Of a stretch of DNA of 64,000 nucleotides, positions 48,650 through 60,200 are shown in pieces. The stretch is from positions 51,910,767 through 51,974,766 of the forward strand of contig NC_079208.1 of assembly GCF_026745355.1 (NCBI RefSeq), given 5' to 3'. The position numbers and the translations under genes are program-made. This DNA comes from Beta vulgaris subsp. vulgaris. Taxonomy: Eukaryota > Streptophyta > Magnoliopsida > Caryophyllales > Amaranthaceae. Every line of letters starts with the position of its first letter. The stretch's first letter is position 1. The notes beneath the pieces were generated by a model. The model searched no databases and was not told the origin of the DNA. It saw only the letters and a program-made list of their open reading frames with translations.

Positions 48650-49881
48650 AACGTAGTAATTAAAGTCACTATGTAGTTGTCATTACCACTTTTATTATCT
48701 ATAACCTTTATAATTTATTTTGTTTTATATTTATTTTTTAGTATGTAGTTGTAATAAGATTAATTTACATCTTTATGCCCTTTATGTATGTACTTATTTA
48801 TCTTTTTCTCATGTCATTATCAATTTATTAACTACTTTGTCCAATGTATTAATTTGTCAACTTCAACACAATCCACTGAAAATAGAGAAGAAAATAAAGA
48901 TCCTTTTTTCTACCAACAAGCACACAAATGCAGGAGATGGTTCGTGATTACAAAATCTTACAATGGAATATAACTTTTTAGGATCTTAATTTGATTGCAA
49001 CTTGCACATTATTCAATGATATAAAAATAGGAAAATTTGTCAAAAAAAACCTTTTAAATGTTTAATTTGTCCTATTTATCCGAAGTTTTATATGTCCTAT
49101 TTAATTATGCCACTAAACAAATTGTGTTTTATTTAACCATAACTAATTCGAATTTCATAAAAAATATGTTTAAAAGATATATGTCGGTTTTTTGAATCGT
49201 CAATATTATTAAATAAGGAATGTTTAAAAAATACGGTTTATTTTTGGTATTTATTGAATCATCAATATTATTTATAAAGTTACCTTATTATTTGTATAGT
49301 ATAATAAAAGATATATGTCGGTTTTTAAAATAAGGAATGTTTTCCTATTAACTTGATACGTTTAGTATATATATATAGGTGTATAAACTTTTTTTGGATA
49401 GTATTTGGCTCCATACTTTATACATAAAGATTTTAAACAATAAATCAATCCTAGCTAGACAATATACCTTGAAGAAGGGATATATATCCATCGATCATCC
49501 ATGTACACAACCGTCATCCTATATTGTTTAGCTTCAATAGCTGCCTAATAATACTAAAACTACCACTTATCTCAAAGATATTGCTAAAATACCAACCATG
49601 GGACGTTGATAGGGTGCATTCCACATTTCTAGCTACCCACTTTTCCTCTCAATTCGCCAATCCAAATCTTATTATGGAATATAATCTAGCTGTGAGGTTC
49701 GTAGGTGTATATGTTTGTTACTAATAGGAGTTTACAATAAGATTATTATAGCCATTTTTTGTAACGAAACATATTTAACTATTCTAGCTGTGAGGTTCGT
49801 AGCTTTTACAATTTTATAAATAATAAGTAAGATATAACAGATGCATCTATGTTGATAAAATGGTAACATCTTACTTATTAA
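48650..49881. other. AT-rich Helitron interior
   Basis: No gene recognised. Direct repeats are visible (AAAGATATATGTCGGTTTTT at about 49173 and 49311, and CTAGCTGTGAGGTTCGTAG at about 49687 and 49784). Small open frames lack codon character. Confidence 0.45.
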
Positions 49882-50837
49882 TTCATAATAATTGCAAAAA
49901 ACTTATTTCAAATAAAGCTAATTGTGTTTCGGAAATTTGAAATTAAATTAATTCCAACGTACAGGTTTAAAAACAATTGTTATGCGCAAGAAAAATATAA
50001 GCTCATACGTCATTGTCCGTTACCTATTACACGTACTCTACTTATAGCAAATGCAACACGTTCATCGATATTTAATTTTATAAATATTATCCATGTAAGT
50101 TTTTTCTTTAGTGCTTACTTATTTATTTATTTCATTTTATAATTTATTATGTCTCTTAATTGTATTTTAATGTAATATGTAGGACAAACCAATTAGGGTT
50201 ATTGGGAATATAGTTGATATCAACATGGGAAGTTTCAAGTTGTTGAATAAATGTAACTTATCATTTATCGTCACAATTTATGATGCAACTGGAACTATAT
50301 GCATTGAATTAAGCGATAACCAAATCGAGTTCGTATTTAAGACAAGTTTATCTATCATAATCCGGTATTTAATAGAGGTATGTCTACCTTTATTAGTTAA
50401 TTGTTCATTTTACATGTTCGTTTTATTTTAATTATGTAATTAACGTAATATTATATTATATACAGGGTTATGATATGATATTACTTCGTTCAAATTTACT
50501 ATCCCGTGTAACAATGAAGTACGTATTTATTATTCAATCAAATATTGCTTACATGAACATGGGGTTGAAGGTGCATGTTGTTAGAGACATTACCTACGTG
50601 CGATGGTCAGGGAATGTGCTTATTTGTTCAAGTAAAATTTTATTATGTTATAATGTTATATTCTTTTTAATTATAATTATTATTATTATTATTAAATTTA
50701 TTGACTATTATTATTGACTACATTTATATTTCTTTTTTGTAGGTCTCTATACAAATATTAATTGTCAGAGCACTACTATTCAAATAGTCATAATTTGTGT
50801 GGTTCGAAAAATAAAAGTCGAAATAGATGTATTATGA
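49882..50837 (+). CDS. Unrecognised four-exon gene, possible OB-fold protein
   Basis: Exons about 49882-50094, 50183-50377, 50466-50631 and 50743-50837 have GT-AG borders and fully consistent phases (0, 0, 1) and end at TGA. No lesion is seen. The ATG is not visible, so an upstream exon or a truncated start is likely. Central exons read KPIRVIGNIVDIN, then FIVTIYDATGTICIELSD and MKYVFIIQSN. This alternating beta-strand pattern with a DATGTICIELSD turn is of the kind seen in OB-fold DNA-binding proteins such as RPA subunits or RMI1. That resemblance is weak and is my inference. It sits upstream of the F-box and RPA-like genes, on the same strand. Preserved splicing despite the AT-rich setting suggests selection or recent capture. 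Confidence 0.5.
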
Positions 50838-51127
50838 ATATTTGAAATTTTATTATTTCCAATATAAATTGTAATAATATTTAATAAATATGAGCATTTG
50901 GAAACGTTTCCTTCAAATTATTTGATATAGTATTGATCGAGATTCTTTAACAATATTGACATGTATATGCTTACCTTAATATATAATCCGTATTTCTTTA
51001 TATATGGAAGTTTTTTTGAATTTTATTGAATTCATGACAATGGAAAGTTGTTTGAGTTAAGTATTAATCTATATTATATATGTAGATAAAATCCTCTGTT
51101 AAAGGATCCAATTCGTTCAAAAGAAAA

Positions 51128-52191
51128 ATGTCGAGTTTAAAACTTAATTTTTTCAACCGTTTGCCTAATGAAATAACAATCAACATTCTTGGACGCGTTG
51201 CTTCTCAACAGCCATTTGATTTTTCTGTTGCAAATTAAGGTATTGTAAATTTGATTGTTTATAAACTATATTATTAATTATATATTCTAATTATTTTTTT
51301 TGTTTTACCTTTTCAATAGTTGCAAGATTCTAAAGACCCTTTCAGATGATGACTCTGTCATGAAAAAGGTTGCTATTGAAACATAATTGATCGTATTTGG
51401 ATGGTTAATAGTAATGCTAAGATTTTCTTTGGAAGATGCCTAGAGTGCAAAAATCCTGATGCCCTAACTCGATATGGCTTGGTAAGTTAATTTATATTAA
51501 AGTTATGGATTATAAATAGAAAATAATATATGAAATCTAAAAATATTAATTTAATACAGATTATAAAATGTTTCAATTTGTTTTTTTTAGGCGATAAAAT
51601 GTTTATATTAATTATGTTAAATGAGTGTGCACAAATTTAACACCATGTAAATTCATATTAAAACCATATAATGTTTCACATGTGTTTATTGCTATTTATT
51701 AAATTAAAACGTATATATTAAATTAAAACTTAATTAATGTTGTTTATATGTTCCTTATATTTATTTTGCAGGTACAAATTTATACCCATAATAATTACAA
51801 TAATGGATTGTGTAGTTTGATTGAAGCTACAAAAGTTGGACATGCTATGTCATCATATTTGTCGGTTAATTTGGCTATCTTCTAAATCCGGAGATGATAT
51901 AGAGAATGGCCACTATATTTTGACAACACTACTTAAACAACTAACGATGGAGTCAATTATAAAGTGTAGAGAGATATTTAAGAGAATGTTAAAACTATTT
52001 GGATAAGAAATAGATCGAATATGTCAGACAAGCCACCCTTGGTTTGTAAGACCAATGAAAATCAGCATATGAAGGGCAAGATGTGGGATATAGAAGATGT
52101 CTATTATGTTCCTAATGGTTATGATACATTGGACTGTTTATGATTGAAGTGTGATCGAGAAGTTCGATTTTTCTACAGTGTTATGAAATAG
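51128..52191 (+). pseudogene. F-box protein pseudogene (At1g67623-like)
   Basis: The frame from ATG 51128 gives an F-box start (FFNRLPNEITINILGRVASQ). Exon 2 from 51320 (CKILKTLSDDDSVMKKVAIET) ends with FFGRCLECKNPDALTRYGL before a donor near 51482. Exon 3 begins after a TTTTGCAG acceptor near 51770. Exon number, intron positions and the ECKNP block match the intact paralogue at 55713-56633 and the plant family typified by At1g67623. Lesions are a one-base frameshift before the first donor, a stop in exon 2 after KVAIET, a frameshift in exon 3 near 51860, and later stops. It is therefore dead. SCF-type F-box proteins select targets for ubiquitination. Confidence 0.75.
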
Positions 52192-52675
52192 AATATCGTA
52201 ATTTATGGATTATTCTTATGTATTATCAGTGACTACTTTTCGATGGAATAAATTATATGAATAATACTACTTTTGTAGCTATTAATTTATTGTTACATTT
52301 TCTACATTATTTCGAGTTATTTTATTAAATTAATGTTCATACGTTATTATTTAAGCAATTGGATGTTGGGTGAAAAAACAATAAACTTTTTATTTGCATT
52401 GTTATTATATTTCAACCACCAATCTTACATAAAATAAATGTATAAAATAAAACAATAAATTGTGTCATTTTCTCTCAACCATATACTTTATGATGCAACA
52501 ATGTATTCAATGTGAACAACTAACATATTAGTGTTTGAATGAGTTGGCCGAAATTTTTGTCTATAAATAACCCCATTAACATATTTCTTTTACTTACCTT
52601 CAATACTTTTGTTTTAATATTCTATATAAATTCTATCTTATTGTTATTAGTTTTCTTCTTTTTTTATTTATTCTC
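52192..52675. other. AT-rich spacer in Helitron
   Basis: Nothing recognised. May contain the promoter of the small frame at 52676. Confidence 0.4.
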
Positions 52676-52919
52676 ATGGATTCAAGAGTTCAAACAGAAT
52701 TGAAGAATTATGTTGAAGCAACAAATTATTTTTAGAAACTTTTCAAGTTATGAAGAGAAGATTATAGATATAGCAACAAAGTTAGATGATTTACATTGCA
52801 AAGGTCATGAAACTATGGGTTATATGGCTCAAATCATGCATGCACGTAACCAATTTGTTCTTGCACGTGAAGTTTCAGATGAAGTGATTAGTGGTATAGA
52901 AGCATCTTTGAATGATTAG
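52676..52919 (+). pseudogene. Small unrecognised frame with frameshift
   Basis: ATG at 52676 opens MDSRVQTELKNYVEATNYF and hits a stop. The next frame continues (FSSYEEKIIDIATKLDDL, then VLAREVSDEVISGIEASLND) to TAG at 52917-52919. Together they suggest a helical protein of about 80 residues with a one-base shift. No family recognised. Located between the two F-box copies. Confidence 0.4.
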
Positions 52920-53942
52920 GAAGATTTATCTATATATTATTATATATTATTAACATTTTGTCTTTTAATATTATCCTATTTTTAGAATTTTAAAAAAATA
53001 GGAATTAGTTCGGCTATGTATTATTTCTTTTTTTTTTTAATTAATAAAGTATATTTTATCATGTGTTGGACTTTGATGAATAAACATTAGCTATATAATT
53101 GCATTTTCGTATTTGTTCAAATTAAATTGTGAATAAATGCAAAATTAACAAAAAAGACATTAAGACCAATACTTTAGGTTTTTTTGTTTTTTAAAAAATA
53201 TAATAAAATAAAAAATTACGATTATATAATATATTTGAAAAAAAATACATCTATTACATTTTATAGCATATATAAATAGTATGTAATTCCATATTTGTAT
53301 AGATTTGGTTATTAGAAAAAAGTATTGTTACATTTTATATAAATATAAAATTATTATATTTATTGGACCAGACGCGATCTTTATATCTTCTCCATATTGT
53401 TTCTATAATTAAACATATTGTTTCCATATTTTGATATCTTTAATTGTGTGATATACATGTATACCAATTGATAATTTCCGAAAATGATATGAGAGTCACG
53501 TTTATTTTTATTTATATGGAAATTGTAAAATGTTATCATTCTAAATAATGTACTCCTTTAATTAAACTCATCAACCGAAATTATGTCAATCAATAAATAT
53601 GGTAATTTCAATTAGTTGTTTTATTTAACATAATAGCCCTTTATATCTATATATATCCTAACATACATAAACAAATCATTCCTAAATAATCGTGATCATA
53701 TATGTCTAATTCGATTTTAAAATCTTTGAATATATCAATCCCTATTTCAATTGAACATATATTTGACAATATAATTATATTAGTTAATAACGTATATAAT
53801 TTTATTTTTTATTCCATATATATGTTATATCTCAATGTGATAGTTTGCTTATAAAAACACGTCCTACACACCTACTAACGTGTACAATTAATACACGTTC
53901 AATATATTTGAGTGTTTTATCCCCCCTTAGATTTAATTTATA
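52920..53942. other. AT-rich spacer in Helitron
   Basis: About 1 kb without a gene. Presumed to hold upstream sequence of the RPA-like gene. No motif stands out. Confidence 0.4.
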
Positions 53943-55605
53943 ATGGCTTCTGGAATAGAAAATGAAAAGAAAATTGTGCCTATTAGTGAAATAGTGAAGG
54001 GGATGAAATTATGCACTATTGAGGTTCGAATTATTAGGGTTTGGGAGAGGCCTAATTTCAAAAATCAACTTGAAACTGAAAGTATTGAAATGGTCTTGAT
54101 GGATTCAGAGGTAATGTCACTACATGAGATTACTTTTTAATTTCATATATTTTATAAATGATATGGTATACTTAATATTATTTTATTTTATTAATAGGGA
54201 AGTAAGATTCAAGCTAGCTATCGAAAAGGCCTAATATTGCAATTTATGCCAAAAATTAAGGAGGGTGAATTTAGACAATTCTCCAATTTCTTAGTTCGTG
54301 AAAATGGTGCTATGGAAAAGTCAACGACACACAATTGTGTATTATCTCTTAATTACGGATCACGCATAGAGGAATGTCGAGTTCTTGATATTCCAAAATT
54401 TGGATTTACATTTGCTAAATTTAAAGATATTATATCAAAACGGTTACCGGACACGTATTATATTGGTAATGTTTATATAAACAAAAATTCTAAAATTACT
54501 AATTAACATATTATTGTTTATGTATAAGTGATTCAGTTTATTATGGTCTATAATAAATTAACATATTCATTGTAGAGTTTGATTTATGTAAAGCTTTATA
54601 TATGATTTAATAGATATCATTGGACAACTGACGGGGTACAGTGAAATAACTGAAACTACTAAATCCCGAATGATGACTATTGAGTTGGTTGATACATGGT
54701 AAGTTATATGGTAAACAATTTAATTGCTATTTAAATATAATATTTTAAATAATACATTGTACATATATGTATTAATATATATTGTTATTTGTATGGATTT
54801 TATGTTTAGTAATACAAGCTTGAATTGTGTGCTTTGGACTACCCATGCTGACGAGATGACTCAATTTCTCAAAACCGAAGGAAGTGATTGTGTTATTATT
54901 GTCATCATGCAGTTCGGGAAAATAGCTAGCTTTCATGGTTTGTTTAAATTTTATCTATTTATTTTATTTTTCATTTCTCTATATATTAATATGTATTAAA
55001 TTAATTATATTAGTTACTTTTGGAAATATATTTATTTTTTAGGAGAGATACATGTTTGCACTTCCCGCTATGCTTCAAGATTGTTCATTAATGACGATAT
55101 TCCTGAAATTAGTAACTTCAAGAATAGGTTGGATTTCGATTTTATATTGATATTTTTTAAATATTCATGTTTTTAAATGTTATATATATTGCTATGTTAA
55201 TATATATTATAATAATTATGTAGCTTTCCTTCAAGTGGTGAACAAAAGAGTGGACAATTGACACAATAATTATCTAATGACACAAATGACTTTCTAAAGG
55301 AGGAATCAATCAAGGATATATCTGATCTACTTGAGATGAATAAGGTTATTGAATGTTGACATTGTCTATATCTTTTAATAAGTTTATTTACTATAATATT
55401 ATGAAGCTGATAAAAAATGTATCCTTATATTTGTTTATTATAGGCTGGAATATGTGTTAGCTTGGCAACTATTGAAGATATTGATATTCAATATAGTTGG
55501 TACTATGATGTTTGCAAAAGATGTAATAGTGGATTGGTTAGAGAAGGAGATGTAACTCGATGTAGGAAGGACAATCATGTTGTCAAATCAACCGTCCCAA
55601 GGTAG
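53943..55605 (+). pseudogene. RPA70-like single-strand DNA-binding protein, one in-frame stop
   Basis: Seven exons (53943-54110, 54198-54465, 54614-54698, 54810-54937, 55043-55127, 55224-55344, 55444-55605) all have GT-AG borders and agreeing phases, giving about 337 codons. N-terminal OB fold: IVPISEIVKGMKLCTIEVRI, then GSKIQASYRKGLILQF. Second OB fold: DIIGQLTGYSEI, TIELVDT, LNCVLWTTHADE. The C-terminal zinc-ribbon domain reads WYYDVCKRCNSGLV, then RCRKDNH (C-x2-C...C-x4-H). This is the layout of plant RPA1-like proteins carried by Helitrons, where RPA would coat single strands during rolling-circle transfer. Exon 6 has TAA at 55267-55269. Everything downstream remains in frame, so the stop is the only clear lesion and may be recent. 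Confidence 0.82.
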
Positions 55606-55712
55606 TTATATGGTAATCCAAACCTAATGTGTTGTACATAAAAATACGTTATTTATACAACTTATATGATTTATAATTTTATAAAGCCAAATAGTATAAA
55701 CTAATTCTTAGT

Positions 55713-56633
55713 ATGAAGTCTGATAATATATGTATAATGGAACGCCTTCCCGCAGAAACTGTTGTTGATATTATTTCACATGTTGGAGCTAATTCTATCA
55801 GAGATTTATTTAGGTGCAAATTAAGGTATGAACCATGATCAACTAATTATTCATACGTTTTTACAATATCCTTTAAATATAATGTTTAAGATAATAATTT
55901 TTTTGATATAGTTGCAAGACACTCAATGTTATTTGTGAAGATAACAAAGTTCTACAAAAGTTATCAATAGAAAGATTGCTAAGATTATCTTGGGATTACA
56001 TAGATAAGATGGATTTCATATTTACACGATGTTTAGAGTGCAACAACGTTGAGGCTATTGTTCGAGTTGGAATGGTAATTTTTTTCTACAAGAAGTTATT
56101 CATAATATATTAAATTTATAGGCCTTTACATTCATATTAAGTGTATGTTATTTGATTTTTTTTCAAGTATATTTTATATTGGTTTATTCATATATCTATA
56201 TGTTTTTTTATAGGCATACTTTTTTACTGATTTGAGGATAGAAGATGGTATTTTATTTTTCGAGAAAGCATCAAATGAAGGATATTTAGTTGCAACTTAT
56301 TTGTTGGGACTTATATATCTTTGTAGTCAAGAAGCGAGTTACAAGGAAGTTGGTTTCAAAATGATACCAAGTACGTTGATGAAAATGGATTTGAAGGAGA
56401 TTGTAGAATGTAGGAAGAAAATTCGTTCTAATTTTTCGGGAGTATGGATAAAAAATAAGATGTCTCTTGAATCAGGATTTTATTTATGTGATAGAGAACA
56501 AGCATGTAAGCTGGATATAAATCTTTTTGAAGATCATGAATGTTACTACGAAGTTTCAGATGATCATAGAATATTATGTGATTCTTGCAAGTATAATCGA
56601 GAACTTATGTTCTTTTTATCATTTATGTATTAA
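55713..56633 (+). CDS. F-box protein, At1g67623-like, intact
   Basis: Three exons (55713-55825, 55912-56074, 56214-56633) with GT-AG borders and agreeing phases (2, 0) give 231 residues. The F-box is near the N-terminus (MERLPAETVVDIISHVGA), then CKTLNVICEDNKVLQKLSIE. The mid region has TRCLECNNVEAIVRVGM and FFEKASNEGYLVATYLLGL, a Sel1/TPR-like helical pair typical of the At1g67623 type. A Cys-rich C-terminal tail (LCDREQACK, ILCDSC) follows. Either the ATG at 55713 or the one at 55737 could start it. In the family these are presumed SCF ubiquitin-ligase adaptors. It begins only about 110 bases after the RPA-like gene and has a dead paralogue 4 kb upstream, so the pair arose by duplication inside the element or by serial capture. 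Confidence 0.8.
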
Positions 56634-57245
56634 GTATAATTATATGTTCGTACTTATAATATAATGATTTAATGCATTAATAATTTGTGCTCCAAAATTT
56701 ATTATACCGGAAGTATGTTTGTTATTATAAACGTTTTTACATTGTTTACTCTCACCCTAATTTCAATACTTTGAACTAATCATAAAATAATGATTAGAGT
56801 CGACTAATATAATATATTGCGGACTAAATTCAATTATTTCAACGTTAAATATAAATACGTTAGTAGTATTGTATATTTAATAAAGTTTAAAATTTTAAAT
56901 GGTGAGTATTAACAGGAAGTATGTCTAATTTAAGGTAATGTTATTATAATATCCGTTATGATCTAATGTTGATAAAAAAAAAATTATTAAGGTTGTAAAC
57001 CTTCCATATAATTACATGATAATTTAACCTAATCGTAGCTAGGTAATATTTGATAACTAAAATTAAGGCTAAAATCAGGATTGAAATATTTGCCAACTAT
57101 ACGTAGATATGTTTCCTATTACATAATATATATGTATGTATATCAATTCTCATAGTTTATAATATTCATTCAAATAATATATTAAGATATACTATGATTA
57201 TTTATTTTTAATATTTCAATTCATTCACCAATTCGAAATGAATAA
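56634..57245. other. AT-rich spacer in Helitron
   Basis: No gene seen between the F-box gene and the presumed first exon of the Rep/helicase gene. Confidence 0.4.
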
Positions 57246-60200
57246 TGAAAATGATACCAAGTGCATCAAATCAATATCGTCATGTTAAGAAGGGAAGGGG
57301 TTCGAAACGACATGCATATCATACATGTATGTATTCATCAAACCGTTTATAGTTAGGTTTTATATATGAATATATGATATTCCATCTTCTTTCCAATAAA
57401 TACAATATAACTAATTATTACATTACAATTAAACTATAAACATTACAATAACTAATTATTACATTTAACATTTCACAATATTGATGGAATATCAAATATT
57501 TCTTATAAAACTAATTATAAACGGTTTAGTAATCATTTTTTAAATCAAAGAAAATAATATATAAATAGTATAATATATAAGTATTAGGATTCTCACCTAA
57601 ATTCTTCATATATTTGTGCGATGTGTTATAAGTTGGCTCATTATACTAATGTTATTCGAATGATATCCACATGAAAACAACAAACAAATAAAATATTATT
57701 ATTTCAATACACTATTATATTTAAGACTATTAATTACAATTGATGAAGTTTTAAACTTTCAGAAATATCAAACACTATCTAATGTATATGTATTTTATTC
57801 CATGGCAATATGTACGTTTATTAATTATACAAGTATTCCTTCAACTAAATTCTATAACATGTTACATGGTATGTATTGTTCATTGTATTTGTCTATACAT
57901 ATTTGCTTCTAATATATCATTTAATATTCGTGTTATGTAAATATAACATTTATTTGGTGTTTTGCAGATAATGTTAGTCAAGAACAAGAACTACATTTTC
58001 ATTCCCAAAGAAGTCACATAAGTTGTATTACACAAAGAACTCCTTTATGCGACATATCTAATGGTATTTCTATTCTATAATATTCCCATTATAAGTTAAA
58101 AAGTTAAAAGCTCATGAATGTAGTTACTTTAAAGAAACATTAGCATGCAATCTAAATACTCAATCACATTTATAATAATAACCAATAATATATCTTATGT
58201 AATTATAAATTTATCATGTATAATTATATCTTCGTACGAAAAAAATTGTATATGCACAATTTTTTGTTCACTTTCTATTAAACTTATGTATCTTGAATTG
58301 ACCCATAATTCACCAAATTTTTACATGCAAATGAATATAACAATATAATTTATTGTAGTTATTCATATCTTTTTAAGATCTCTAAATAAAAAGTAAAAAA
58401 TGCATATAAATATAATACAAACTGTATATACATAAACGAAAAAAAAAACATGTTTAAATTAACAAAAATAGTTGTTCTTACCTTAATTTTCAATAAACAT
58501 TAACATGCAATCTAACTACTCAATCATATTTTTATTAATAACCAGTAATATGAATTATTATAATTAAAGAAAAATTTAAATTATAGATTTATCATGTATA
58601 CTATTACCGGAAGAAAAAAAAATTATAAAAGAAATTATTTTGTCACTTACTATTAAACTTTTTAACTTAAATTCACCATTATTCATCATAAATTTTACAT
58701 GCAAATGAAATTTCGAATAATAATTATTGTATTTATTCATATTTATAAGTAAAAGCAAAAAAAATATAAAACAACATATCCACATAACATATACCATATT
58801 AACAAAAACGAAAAATTAAAAGAAAAATAAAACTTACCAAAAATCTTTAATTTTCATATTGAATATGTTGAGATGATGACATGCAACTACATTTTGCAAG
58901 TAATTCGCCCATAACTAATCAACATTTGAGAAATTCCCGAATTAATACTTTGAAAAAATGGAAATATGTAGAATTTCCATATTATTTTCTACCGAGACAT
59001 TTCGAAGCAAAAAAATATGATTTTTTGTTGTGTTCTCATGTTTGATGTTGATTTTGTGTATTTGATTAACAAAAATAGTTGTTTCTTACCTTAATTTTCA
59101 ATAAACATTAACATGCAATCTAACTACTCAATCATATTTTTATTAATAACCAGTAATATGAATTATTATAATTAAAGAAAAATTTAAATTATAGATTTAT
59201 CATGTATACTATTATCGGAAGAAAAAAATTATAAACGAAATAATTTTGTCACTTAATATTAAACTTTTTAATTTAAATTCACCGATTATTCATCATACTT
59301 TATACATGCAAATCAAATTTCGAATATTCATTATTGTATTTATTCATATTTTTATAAGCAAAAGCAAAAAAAATATAAAACTACATATCCACATAAATAC
59401 ATATAACCAATAAACAAAAAAGAAAAAAAGTATTAAAACTTACCAAAAATCTTTAATTCCATCTTGAATATGTTGAGATGATAATGCAACTATATTTTGC
59501 AAGTAATTCGCCCATAACTAATCAACATTTGAGAAATTCCCAATTAAAATTTGAAAAAATGGAAATATGTAGAATTTCATATTATTTCTACCGAGCATTT
59601 TGAACCCAAAAAATCTGATTTTGTGTTTTTCATGATTGATGTTCAATTTGTGTATTTGATTTTGAGAATAAAAATTGTAGGACAAACGTGAAAAATGAAT
59701 AATTTTTTGGGATTTTTTAGGAGTAGATGAAGAAATTTGTAAGATTCTAAGAGAAGTTAGAGAGATAGAATAAAGAATTGTGTCATGATTTGAGAAATGA
59801 AATGAAGTAAATAGCAATGCAGTGAATCATCACAATATAAATAAAAGGTTGCTATAAATGTTGTCTTGACCAAAATATAATCACACTACATGTTGGCTTA
59901 TAATTGATTTTTGTACATAGTCAAATGGTAGTATACTAAGTTATTCAATGTTTTTAAAAGAAAACAAATATATATAGGTAATTTAATGAAAGCAATCTAT
60001 TTTAATGTCAATAAACATGAATTTTAAGAAACTTATATGTAAACATATTATCTTTAACCTCTCAATATTAATTTATTTGTGATACTATGATTACATAAAA
60101 TAGTCATAATAAAATATTGATTCTAAATTTAATTAATTAATATATTCACAAATTATCGTTTGTTTTGGTTTCATTTGGCAATTATATTATCGTTATATAA

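Noticed and set aside
50158..50640. Calling the spliced unknown gene a definite RMI1 or RPA subunit
   Set aside because: Only a general beta-strand pattern and one ATGT-type turn support it. No diagnostic motif could be confirmed by eye.
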